Assembly (NCBI RefSeq): GCF_022842145.1
Contig: NZ_JALHQD010000001.1
Location: forward strand, 901,701-965,700
Source of the DNA: Tabrizicola sp.
Lineage (GTDB): Bacteria; Pseudomonadota; Alphaproteobacteria; Rhodobacterales; Rhodobacteraceae
DNA: 64,000 bases
Reading direction: 5' to 3'
Positions 7,279 to 15,186 of this stretch are shown here, piece by piece (position 1 is the stretch's first letter; every line of letters starts with the position of its first letter). The notes beneath the pieces are model-generated. The model saw only the letters and a list, made by a program, of their open reading frames with translations. It did not search any database and was not told the origin of the DNA. The position numbers and the translations under genes are program-made.

Positions 7279-8780
7279 AGCTTTACGTTCCGCTGGATAG
7301 TGCTGCCGTCGCTTTGGGGGCCGACAAGCTGGCTGCGGCGATTGCGGCCGAGGCTGCGTCGCGTGGGGTTGAGGTCGAGATCGTCCGCAACGGCTCGCGC
7401 GGGATGGTCTGGCTGGAGCCGCTGGTCGAAGTGGTGACCGATGCTGGCCGCCTGGGTTTCGGCCCGATGACCGTGGCGGATGTGCCGGGGCTGTTCGGCG
7501 ATCTGGCGTCACATCCGAAGGCCCACGGACTGGTCGATGAACTGCCTTGGATGAAGGGTCAGACCCGTCTGACCTTTGCCCGGGTGGGTGTGATCGATCC
7601 GCTGTCGCTGAAGGATTACGTCGCGCATGGCGGCCTTGTCGGGCTGGAACGCGCCGCCAAGATGACCAAGGCCGAAATCGTGGCCGAGGTGACGGAGTCC
7701 GGCCTGCGCGGGCGCGGGGGCGCGGGCTTCCCGACGGGGATCAAGTGGAAGACGGTGTCCGAGGCGCCGGGCGAGCTGAAGTACATCGTCTGCAACGCGG
7801 ACGAGGGCGACAGCGCCACTTTTGCCGACCGGATGCTGATGGAGGGTGACCCCTTCACGCTGATCGAGGGCATGGCGATTGCCGGTTTGGCCTGCGGGGC
7901 GACCAAGGGCTACGTCTACATCCGCAGCGAATACCCGGTGGCGATCCGGGTGATGGAAGCCGCGGTGAAGATCGCCCAGGACGCCAAGGTGCTGGGCCCG
8001 GCCTTCGACATGGAGGTTCGCGTCGGCGCCGGGGCCTATGTCTGCGGCGAGGAGACCTCGCTGCTGAACAGCCTGGAGGGCAAGCGGGGCGTGGTCCGGG
8101 CCAAGCCGCCGTTGCCGGCGCTGCAGGGGTTCATGGGTCGCCCGACCGTGGTCAACAACGTGATCTCGCTGGCCTCGGTGCCGGTGATCATGGCCAAGGG
8201 GGCTGCGTTCTACAAGGACTTCGGGCTGGGCCGCAGCCGTGGGACGATCCCGCTGCAGATCGCCGGGAACGTGAAACGCGGTGGGCTTTATGAGGTGGCG
8301 TTCGGCCTGACCCTCGGCCAGATCGTCAATGCGATCGGCGGCGGTACGGCCTCGGGTCGTCCGGTCAAGGCGGTGCAGGTGGGTGGCCCCTTGGGCGCCT
8401 GGTTCCCGCCGTCGCTGTTCGATACGCCGTTCGGGTACGAGGAGTTCGGCGCAAAGGACGGGTTGATCGGCCACGCCGGTCTGACCATCGCCGACGACAC
8501 GACCGACATGCTGCACATGGCCCGCTTCGCGATGGAGTTCTGCACCATCGAATCCTGCGGCAAATGCACCCCCTGCCGCATCGGCGCGGTGCGGGGGGTC
8601 GAGACGCTGGACCGTCTGGCCGCCGGTGACGTCAGCGCGATTCCGCTGCTGACCGACCTCTGCAGCACGATGAAATCCGGTTCGCTTTGCGCTTTGGGCG
8701 GCTTCACCCCATATCCGGTGATGAGCGCACTGACGCACTTCCCCGACGACTTCGCCCGCGCGAAGGAGGCAGCCGAATGA
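7275..8780 (+). CDS. fdsB: NAD-dependent formate dehydrogenase, beta subunit
   Basis: NuoF-like diaphorase subunit (501 residues) that binds FMN, NAD+ and a [4Fe-4S] cluster and reduces NAD+ with electrons from FdsA. The N-terminal ~110 residues form a thioredoxin-like extension. Next come the FMN/NADH-binding glycine motifs GLRGRGGAGFPTG and GAGAYVCGEETSLL. The [4Fe-4S] ligands lie near residue 430 in ESCGKCTPCRIG, with a further Cys downstream. Its ATG overlaps the fdsG stop and its TGA overlaps the start of the DUF4287 gene, so expression is translationally coupled. Confidence 0.95.
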   Translation: MKLYVPLDSAAVALGADKLAAAIAAEAASRGVEVEIVRNGSRGMVWLEPLVEVVTDAGRLGFGPMTVADVPGLFGDLASHPKAHGLVDELPWMKGQTRLTFARVGVIDPLSLKDYVAHGGLVGLERAAKMTKAEIVAEVTESGLRGRGGAGFPTGIKWKTVSEAPGELKYIVCNADEGDSATFADRMLMEGDPFTLIEGMAIAGLACGATKGYVYIRSEYPVAIRVMEAAVKIAQDAKVLGPAFDMEVRVGAGAYVCGEETSLLNSLEGKRGVVRAKPPLPALQGFMGRPTVVNNVISLASVPVIMAKGAAFYKDFGLGRSRGTIPLQIAGNVKRGGLYEVAFGLTLGQIVNAIGGGTASGRPVKAVQVGGPLGAWFPPSLFDTPFGYEEFGAKDGLIGHAGLTIADDTTDMLHMARFAMEFCTIESCGKCTPCRIGAVRGVETLDRLAAGDVSAIPLLTDLCSTMKSGSLCALGGFTPYPVMSALTHFPDDFARAKEAAE

Positions 8781-8986
8781 CCGATGCCGTCAAAGGCCCG
8801 GCGTCGTATTTCCCCTCGATCGAGAAGAAATACGGCCAGCCCGTGGGTCATTGGTTCGACCAGATCCAGGACAAGCTCGACCAGCCGCACATGGCGATCG
8901 TCGCTTTCCTGAAAGACACCCACGCGATGGGCCACGGCCACGCCAACGCCATTGTCGCCCACCAGCTTGCCGCACGGAAAGGCTAA
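8777..8986 (+). CDS. DUF4287-type small protein embedded in the fds operon
   Basis: A 69-residue soluble protein. GPASYFPSIEKKYG near the N-terminus and the C-terminal MGHGHANAIVAH are the recognisable signature of DUF4287 proteins, whose function is unknown. The start ATG overlaps the fdsB stop (ATGA), and fdsA begins four bases after its TAA. It is therefore a coupled member of the operon lying between two catalytic subunits. The ORF track gives a longer frame from 8687, rejected because it runs inside fdsB. A helper or regulatory role for the formate dehydrogenase is only inferred from position. Confidence 0.8.
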   Translation: MTDAVKGPASYFPSIEKKYGQPVGHWFDQIQDKLDQPHMAIVAFLKDTHAMGHGHANAIVAHQLAARKG

Positions 8987-8990
8987 TAAG

Positions 8991-11882
8991 ATGAAAGACT
9001 TCATCATCCCCGACCGCGACTTCGGCACCCCTGCCTCGAAGTCCAAGACGATGGTCACGCTGACGATCGACGGCTTTGACGTGACCGTGCCGGAAGGCAC
9101 CAGCATCATGCGCGCGGCGGCCGAGATCGGGATTTCCGTCCCGAAGCTGTGCGCCAGCGACAACATGGAGGCTTTCGGGTCCTGCCGGTTGTGCCTGGTC
9201 GAGATCGAGGGCCGGAACGGCACCCCGGCGTCCTGCACCACTCCCGTAGCACCCGGCCTGAAGGTCAAGACCCAGACCGGCAAGCTGAAGGACCTGCGCC
9301 GCGGGGTGATGGAGCTTTACATCTCGGACCACCCGCTGGACTGCCTTACCTGTGCCGCCAACGGCGACTGCGAGTTGCAGGACATGGCCGGGGCCGTCGG
9401 CCTGCGTGATGTGCGGTATGAGGCAGCGCCGAAAGGCGAATTCGCCAACCACTTCACGGTGAAGAACACCAGCGGCGAGGCCAACCCGCAGTGGCTGCCG
9501 AAGGACAACTCGAACCCCTACTTTGCCTATGACCCGGCGAAATGCATCGTCTGCTCGCGCTGCGTCCGGGCATGCGAGGAAGTGCAGGGCACCTTCGCGC
9601 TGACCATCGAGGGCCGGGGCTTTGACAGCCGCGTGTCGTTCGGCGCCAAGACCGATGACGCGCTGGCCTCGGATTGCGTCTCCTGTGGCGCCTGCGTGCA
9701 GGCCTGCCCGACCGCGACGCTGACCGAAAAGTCGGTCATCGACATCGGCACGCCCGACCGCAGCATCATCACCACCTGCGCCTATTGCGGCGTGGGTTGC
9801 AGCTTCAAGGCCGAGATGCGGGGCGACGAGCTTGTCCGCATGACCCCCTACAAGCACGGCAAGGCCAACCGGGGCCACTCCTGCGTCAAGGGCCGCTTCG
9901 CCTATGGCTACGCCACGCACCAGGACCGCATCCTGAAGCCGATGATCCGCGACAGCATCGACCAGCCCTGGCAGGAAGTGTCCTGGGCTGAGGCGATGGA
10001 ATTTGCCGCCGCCAAGATGAAGGGCATCCAGGCGAAGTATGGCCGCAACTCGGTGGGCGTGATCACCTCCAGCCGCTGCACGAACGAGGAGACCTACCTT
10101 GTTCAGAAGCTGACCCGCGCGGTGTTCATGAACAACAACACCGACACCTGCGCCCGCGTCTGCCATTCGCCCACCGGCTATGGGTTGGGCCAGACCTTTG
10201 GCACCAGCGCCGGGACGCAGGACTTCGACTCCGTCGAGGAATCGGACGTGATCATGGTGATCGGTGCGAACCCTTCGGCCGCGCACCCGGTGTTCGCCAG
10301 CCGGATGAAGAAGCGGCTGCGCGCAGGTGCGAAGCTGATCGTCGTCGACCCGCGCCGGACGGAAACCGTGGAAGGCCCGCATTACAAGGCGGCGCATCAC
10401 CTTGCGCTGACGCCGGGGACCAACGTGGCCGTCGTCTCGGCCATCGCCCACGTGATCGTCACCGAAAAGCTGTACGACGAAGAGTTCATCCGCACCCGCT
10501 GCGACTGGGATGAATTCCAGGACTATGCCGAGTTCATCTCGACCCCGAACCACTCGCCCGAGGCGACGGAAATCCTGACCGGTGTCCCGGCAGAGGAGCT
10601 TCGCAAGGCGGCGCGGCTGTATGCCGGCGGCGGCAACGGGGCGATCTACTACGGGCTGGGCGTGACCGAACATTCGCAGGGGTCAACCACCGTGATCGGT
10701 ATCGCCAACCTGGCCATGCTGACCGGCAACATCGGTCGCAAGGGCGTGGGCGTGAACCCGCTGCGCGGTCAGAACAACGTGCAGGGCTCTTGCGACATGG
10801 GCTCCTTCCCGCACGAACTGCCGGGCTACCGCCATGTGAAGAACCCCGAGGTTCGCGCGATCTACGAGGCGGCCTGGGGCGTGACCATCGACCCGGAACC
10901 CGGCCTGCGCATCCCGAACATGCTGGACGCCGCGGTGGAAGGCACGTTCAAGGGCTTGTACTGCCAGGGTGAGGACATCCTGCAATCCGACCCCGACACC
11001 CACCACGTCGCGGCGGGTCTGGCGGCGATGGAATGCGTGATCGTCCACGACCTGTTCCTGAACGAAACCGCGAACTACGCGCATGTTTTCTTCCCCGGCT
11101 CGTCCTTCCTGGAAAAGGACGGCACCTTCACCAACGCCGAGCGTCGGATCAACATGGTCCGCAAGGTGATGGCGCCGAAGCAGGGCTATGCCGACTGGGA
11201 AGTGACCCAACTCTTCGCCAATGCGATGGGGGCGGGCTGGAACTACACCCACCCGAGCCAGATCATGGAAGAGATCGCCATGACGACGCCGTCGTTTGCC
11301 GGGGTCAACTACGAGAAGCTGGAGACGATGGGCTCGGTCCAGTGGCCCTGCAACGAGAAGGCGCCCGAGGGCACGCCGCTGATGCACATCGACGGGTTTG
11401 TCCGCGGCAAGGGCAAGTTCATCCGGACTGAATACGTGGCGACGGACGAAAAGACCGGCCCGCGCTTCCCGCTGCTGCTGACCACGGGGCGTATCCTGTC
11501 GCAGTACAACGTGGGCGCGCAGACCCGGCGGACGGCGAACGTGGTCTGGCATGACGAGGACGTGCTGGAGATCCACCCGCACGACGCCGAGAACCGGGGC
11601 GTCCACGAGGGCGACTTCGTGCGCCTGGCCTCGCGGTCGGGGGAAACCACGCTGCGGGCGACGATCACCGACAAGGTGTCGCCGGGGGTTGTGTATACGA
11701 CCTTCCACCACCCGGACACGCAGGCCAACGTCATCACCACCGACTTCAGTGACTGGGCGACCAACTGCCCGGAATACAAGGTGACGGCGGTTCAGGTGTC
11801 TCCGTCCAACGGCCCGTCCGAGTGGCAAGAGGAATACGCAGCACAGGCGGCGCTGTCGCGGCGGATTCTGGCAGCGGAATGA
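8991..11882 (+). CDS. fdsA: NAD-dependent formate dehydrogenase, catalytic alpha subunit
   Basis: Molybdenum bis-MGD enzyme oxidising formate to CO2 (reversibly), 963 residues. From the N-terminus it shows a [2Fe-2S] domain (SCRLCLVEIEG) and a His-coordinated [4Fe-4S] site (HPLDCLTCAANGDC). Two ferredoxin-type clusters follow (CIVCSRCVRAC and CVSCGACVQACPT), then the [4Fe-4S] site of the molybdopterin domain (CAYCGVGC). The molybdenum ligand is Cys391 followed by His392 (RVCHSPTGYG), so this is the cysteine, not selenocysteine, form. A molydopterin dinucleotide-binding domain ends the protein. ATG at 8991 is chosen; the track extends into the DUF4287 gene. The TGA overlaps the fdhD start. Confidence 0.97.
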   Translation: MKDFIIPDRDFGTPASKSKTMVTLTIDGFDVTVPEGTSIMRAAAEIGISVPKLCASDNMEAFGSCRLCLVEIEGRNGTPASCTTPVAPGLKVKTQTGKLKDLRRGVMELYISDHPLDCLTCAANGDCELQDMAGAVGLRDVRYEAAPKGEFANHFTVKNTSGEANPQWLPKDNSNPYFAYDPAKCIVCSRCVRACEEVQGTFALTIEGRGFDSRVSFGAKTDDALASDCVSCGACVQACPTATLTEKSVIDIGTPDRSIITTCAYCGVGCSFKAEMRGDELVRMTPYKHGKANRGHSCVKGRFAYGYATHQDRILKPMIRDSIDQPWQEVSWAEAMEFAAAKMKGIQAKYGRNSVGVITSSRCTNEETYLVQKLTRAVFMNNNTDTCARVCHSPTGYGLGQTFGTSAGTQDFDSVEESDVIMVIGANPSAAHPVFASRMKKRLRAGAKLIVVDPRRTETVEGPHYKAAHHLALTPGTNVAVVSAIAHVIVTEKLYDEEFIRTRCDWDEFQDYAEFISTPNHSPEATEILTGVPAEELRKAARLYAGGGNGAIYYGLGVTEHSQGSTTVIGIANLAMLTGNIGRKGVGVNPLRGQNNVQGSCDMGSFPHELPGYRHVKNPEVRAIYEAAWGVTIDPEPGLRIPNMLDAAVEGTFKGLYCQGEDILQSDPDTHHVAAGLAAMECVIVHDLFLNETANYAHVFFPGSSFLEKDGTFTNAERRINMVRKVMAPKQGYADWEVTQLFANAMGAGWNYTHPSQIMEEIAMTTPSFAGVNYEKLETMGSVQWPCNEKAPEGTPLMHIDGFVRGKGKFIRTEYVATDEKTGPRFPLLLTTGRILSQYNVGAQTRRTANVVWHDEDVLEIHPHDAENRGVHEGDFVRLASRSGETTLRATITDKVSPGVVYTTFHHPDTQANVITTDFSDWATNCPEYKVTAVQVSPSNGPSEWQEEYAAQAALSRRILAAE

Positions 11883-12679
11883 AGGGCACGCGGGCCACTC
11901 CCCGGCTGGTCTTCGGTTCGTCGGTTGCGGCCGGGGAACGGGTCTTGCCCGAAGAAGTGGCCGTCGCGCTGTCGTTCAACGGGACGACGCAGGCGGTGAT
12001 GATGGCGACGCCGGCGGACCTGGAGGATTTCGGGGTCGGGTTTGCTGTCACGGAAGGCATCGCCTCGCCGCAGGAGATCCTGTCGGTCGAGGTGGAGCCG
12101 GTTCCGCGCGGGTTGGACGTGCAGATCTGGCTGCATCCGGAAGCCGAGGCGCGGCTGTCGTCCCGCCGCCGGACGATGTCCGGCCCGGTGGGCTGCGGGC
12201 TGTGCGGGATCGACAGCATCGAGCAGGCCTTGCGCGAGGTTCCGGTGGTCGCGCCGTCGGCCTTCCGGATGTCGCCGTCTCAGGTACTGGCGGCGGTGGC
12301 GGCCTTGCCGGGCGAACAGCGGCTCCACGACGCCACGCGGGCGGTGCATGGCGCGGCGTTCTGGAACGGGCGGGTGCAGCTGGCGCGTGAGGACGTGGGG
12401 CGGCACAACGCGCTGGACAAGCTGGTCGGCGGAATGGCCAGCCAGGGTATCGCGCCGCAGGGCGCGGTGGTGCTGACCAGCCGCGTGTCCACCGACATGG
12501 TCCAGAAAGTCGCCATGCTGGGCGCGCCGATGATCATCGCGGTCTCGGCCCCGACGGCCGAGGCGGTGGAATTGGCTGAACGGGCGGGGATCACCCTTAT
12601 CGCCCTGGCACGGGGGGACCGGTTCGAGGTCTTCTCGCATACCGATCGTTTGAAGATGGAGCAGGCCCATGTCGGCTGA
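11879..12679 (+). CDS. fdhD: Formate dehydrogenase accessory sulfurtransferase FdhD (FdsC)
   Basis: Transfers sulfur from a cysteine desulfurase to the molybdenum cofactor before insertion into FdsA, which is required for formate dehydrogenase activity. The 266-residue product carries the cysteine loop motif GCGLCG near residue 105 and the conserved REDVGRHNALDKL segment. It starts at ATG 11879 by ATGA overlap with fdsA; the longer track ORF is inside fdsA. In several alphaproteobacteria the gene at this place is called fdsC. It overlaps fdsD by 11 bases. Confidence 0.93.
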   Translation: MKGTRATPRLVFGSSVAAGERVLPEEVAVALSFNGTTQAVMMATPADLEDFGVGFAVTEGIASPQEILSVEVEPVPRGLDVQIWLHPEAEARLSSRRRTMSGPVGCGLCGIDSIEQALREVPVVAPSAFRMSPSQVLAAVAALPGEQRLHDATRAVHGAAFWNGRVQLAREDVGRHNALDKLVGGMASQGIAPQGAVVLTSRVSTDMVQKVAMLGAPMIIAVSAPTAEAVELAERAGITLIALARGDRFEVFSHTDRLKMEQAHVG

Positions 12680-12899
12680 GAAGATCACGCGGATGGCGAA
12701 CCAGATCGCGCAGTTCATGGAGACGAAGCCGCACGCCGAGGGCGTGGCCCTGCTGGCGTCCCACATCAACGACTTCTGGGACCCCCGGATGCGCCGGCAG
12801 TTGTTCGAGCTGCTGGATGCGGGTGGTGCGGAGTTCCGCCCTCTGGTCCGTGATGCGGCGTCGGCGATCCGGCGGCCGGTGGTCGAACAGGCCGCCTGA
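12669..12899 (+). CDS. fdsD: Formate dehydrogenase delta subunit
   Basis: Small subunit of 76 residues of the FdsD family, found with soluble NAD-dependent formate dehydrogenases and thought to help assembly or stability of the complex. It shows the family pattern of an N-terminal helix (KITRMANQIAQFM) and the conserved HINDFWDPRMRRQL segment. The start lies within the end of fdhD (11-base overlap). It is the last gene of the operon and is followed by two hairpins. Confidence 0.93.
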   Translation: MSAEKITRMANQIAQFMETKPHAEGVALLASHINDFWDPRMRRQLFELLDAGGAEFRPLVRDAASAIRRPVVEQAA

Positions 12900-12920
12900 C
12901 CTGTCGACGCTGGGCGGATA

Positions 12921-12958
12921 CCACTGACCTTTCTTTCAGTGGGTCCGTCTGTTCGGAC
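12921..12958. terminator. Two adjacent hairpins after the fds operon
   Basis: CCACTGA-N8-TCAGTGG (12921-12942) is directly followed by GTCCG-N6-CGGAC (12943-12958), 22 bases after the fdsD stop. Neither has a clear T tract. They probably mark the end of the fds transcript or protect its 3' end. A regulatory role for the proC leader 47 bases further on cannot be excluded. Confidence 0.45.
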
Positions 12959-13004
12959 GTTAACCCAGAGCCTGCACCACACCGCCAGCACTTGAGGAGT
13001 CGCA

Positions 13005-13769
13005 ATGCGCCTGGGTTTCATCGGGGCTGGGACCATGACTGCGGCGATGGTCGAGGGTCTGTGTGCGGGGGGGCAGTCTGGCTTCGAGGTGCTGCTGTCT
13101 CCGCGTGGGGCGGTGGTGGCGGCAGACCTTGCACGGCGGTTTCCCGAGGTGACGGTGGCTGCCAGCAACCAGATGGTTGTGGATGGTTGCGACCTCGTCG
13201 TTCTGGCGATCCGCCCCCAGGTGGCCGAAGAGGTGGTGCGGGACCTTGCCTTTCGGCCCGACCAGAAGGTCCTGAGCCTGATCGCTGCAACCCGGATCGA
13301 GTGGGTCCGAGACTGGATCGGGCTTGACCTGCCGATAACAAGGGCGATCCCCTTACCCTTCGTCGCCAACCGCAAGGGCGTCACGCCAATCTATCCGCCA
13401 GACCGTGAAATTGCCGGGCTTTTCGCCACCCTTGGGTCGGCGGTGGAGTGCCAGACGATCCAAGAATTCGACCTGCTGGCCGTCGGCTCGGCGCTGATGG
13501 GGAGCTACTTCGGCATTCTCGAGACGGCGCAGGACTGGCTGGTGGAGCAGGGTCTGCCCGAACCGGCCGCGCGCGCCTATCTTGCGGGACTGTTCGCCAA
13601 CCTTGGTGGCGTGGCCGAGTCCGGTGGCACGGCGTTTGCCGATCTGCGCCAGGAGTATTCGACGAAGGGCGGGTTGAACGAGCAGATATTCCGCGTCTTC
13701 GGCGAGGAGGGCGGGGCGCGTGCCCTTCAGACGGCGCTGGCCCAAGTGCTGGCGCGGGTGCGCGGTTAA
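13005..13769 (+). CDS. proC: Pyrroline-5-carboxylate reductase family protein
   Basis: NAD(P)H-dependent reductase of 254 residues expected to convert pyrroline-5-carboxylate to proline. The N-terminal nucleotide-binding motif is GFIGAGTMTAAMVEGL. VVLAIRPQ occupies the usual dinucleotide-domain end, and AIPLPFVANRKGVT lies at the active-site entry. The C-terminal helical dimerisation domain is present (GGVAESGGTAFADLR, STKGGLNEQ). It is shorter and more divergent than typical ProC, so a related substrate is possible. A GAGG ribosome binding site precedes the ATG. Confidence 0.8.
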   Translation: MRLGFIGAGTMTAAMVEGLCAGGQSGFEVLLSPRGAVVAADLARRFPEVTVAASNQMVVDGCDLVVLAIRPQVAEEVVRDLAFRPDQKVLSLIAATRIEWVRDWIGLDLPITRAIPLPFVANRKGVTPIYPPDREIAGLFATLGSAVECQTIQEFDLLAVGSALMGSYFGILETAQDWLVEQGLPEPAARAYLAGLFANLGGVAESGGTAFADLRQEYSTKGGLNEQIFRVFGEEGGARALQTALAQVLARVRG

Positions 13770-13869
13770 GCCGCCTTCAGTCATTGTCCGAAGGCTTTCC
13801 TGCCAGAAATCGTCCCTTTGCAGCCGTCGCGCGCGCAGATATGACGGCGCGGAAGCACCGGGGGCGACG

Positions 13870-15135
13870 ATGGACCACTTCCAGTACAAGAACGGCACCC
13901 TCTATGCCGAGGACGTCGCGATTGCCGATATCGCGGCCGAGGTTGGCACGCCGTTCTATGTCTATTCCACCGCCACCCTGACCCGGCACTACAAGCTTTT
14001 CACCGAGGCTCTGTCCCCCCTGCCCCACCTCGTCTGCTTCGCCATCAAGTCGCTGTCGAACGTCGCGGTGCTGAAGACGCTGGGCAACCTGGGTGCCGGG
14101 ATGGACGTGGTCTCGGGCGGGGAATACCTGCGTGCGAAGGCGGCGGGCGTGCCGGGCGACCGGATCGTCTTTTCCGGCGTCGGCAAGACGCGGGACGAGA
14201 TGCGGCTGGCGCTGACCGGCGGCATCCGGCAGTTCAACGTGGAATCCGAACCGGAGATGCGGGCCCTGTCCGAGGTGGCGACCTCCCTTGGTGTCACCGC
14301 CCCGATCACCATCCGCATCAACCCCGACGTCGACGCCAAGACCCACGAGAAGATCGCGACGGGGAAAAAGGAAAACAAGTTCGGCATCCCGATCGCCCGC
14401 GCGTCCGAGGTCTATGCCGAAGCCGCCCGCCTGCCCGGCCTGCAGGTCATCGGGATCGACGTCCACATCGGGTCGCAGCTGACCGAGTTGGAACCCTTCG
14501 AACAGGCCTACCTCAAGGTCGCCGACCTGACCCGCCGTCTGCGGTCCGAGGGTCACACGATCACCCGCCTTGATCTGGGCGGAGGGCTTGGCATCCCCTA
14601 CACCCGGTCGAACGAGGCCCCGCCGCTACCCACCGACTACGGCGCGCTCATCAAGCGCACGGTGGGCGATCTTGGCTGCGAAATCGAGATCGAACCCGGC
14701 CGCCTGATCAGTGGCAATGCCGGTATCCTGGTGTCGAAGGTCATCTACGTGAAGAACGGCGAGGGCCGCGACTTCCTGATCCTCGATGCCGCGATGAACG
14801 ACCTTGTCCGCCCCTCGATGTACGGCGCGCACCACGACATCGTGCCCGTCGCCGAGCCGCCCGTCGCTGCCCCGACGCAGGAGTTCGACGTGGTCGGCCC
14901 GGTCTGCGAGACCGGCGACACCTTTGCCAAGGGCCGCGACCTGCCGTTGGTGGCCGAGGGCGACCTTGTGGCCTTCCGCAGCGCGGGGGCCTACGGCGCC
15001 GTGATGGCCTCGGAATACAACACGCGGCCCCTGATCCCCGAGGTGCTGGTCAACGGGGATCACTTCGCTGTCATACGGGCACGACCAACCTTTGACGAAA
15101 TCCTCAACCGCGATACCATCCCTCCGTGGCTATAA
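13870..15135 (+). CDS. lysA: Diaminopimelate decarboxylase
   Basis: PLP enzyme catalysing the last step of lysine synthesis (meso-diaminopimelate to L-lysine), 421 residues. The PLP lysine is in CFAIKSLSN near residue 58. The alanine-racemase-like barrel shows HIGSQ and LDLGGGLGIPY, and the C-terminal domain carries EPGRLISGNAG and GPVCETGDTFA. The track ORF starts in the preceding frame; ATG 13870 (MDHFQYKNG) is the family start. In related genomes lysA often follows argH and a small lipoprotein gene; here argH is about 35 kb away. Confidence 0.96.
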   Translation: MDHFQYKNGTLYAEDVAIADIAAEVGTPFYVYSTATLTRHYKLFTEALSPLPHLVCFAIKSLSNVAVLKTLGNLGAGMDVVSGGEYLRAKAAGVPGDRIVFSGVGKTRDEMRLALTGGIRQFNVESEPEMRALSEVATSLGVTAPITIRINPDVDAKTHEKIATGKKENKFGIPIARASEVYAEAARLPGLQVIGIDVHIGSQLTELEPFEQAYLKVADLTRRLRSEGHTITRLDLGGGLGIPYTRSNEAPPLPTDYGALIKRTVGDLGCEIEIEPGRLISGNAGILVSKVIYVKNGEGRDFLILDAAMNDLVRPSMYGAHHDIVPVAEPPVAAPTQEFDVVGPVCETGDTFAKGRDLPLVAEGDLVAFRSAGAYGAVMASEYNTRPLIPEVLVNGDHFAVIRARPTFDEILNRDTIPPWL

Positions 15136-15186
15136 CCGCGGCTGTGACACCCGGCGTCTCCGGTTGGCCGGTCCTTGGCAGGTGAG

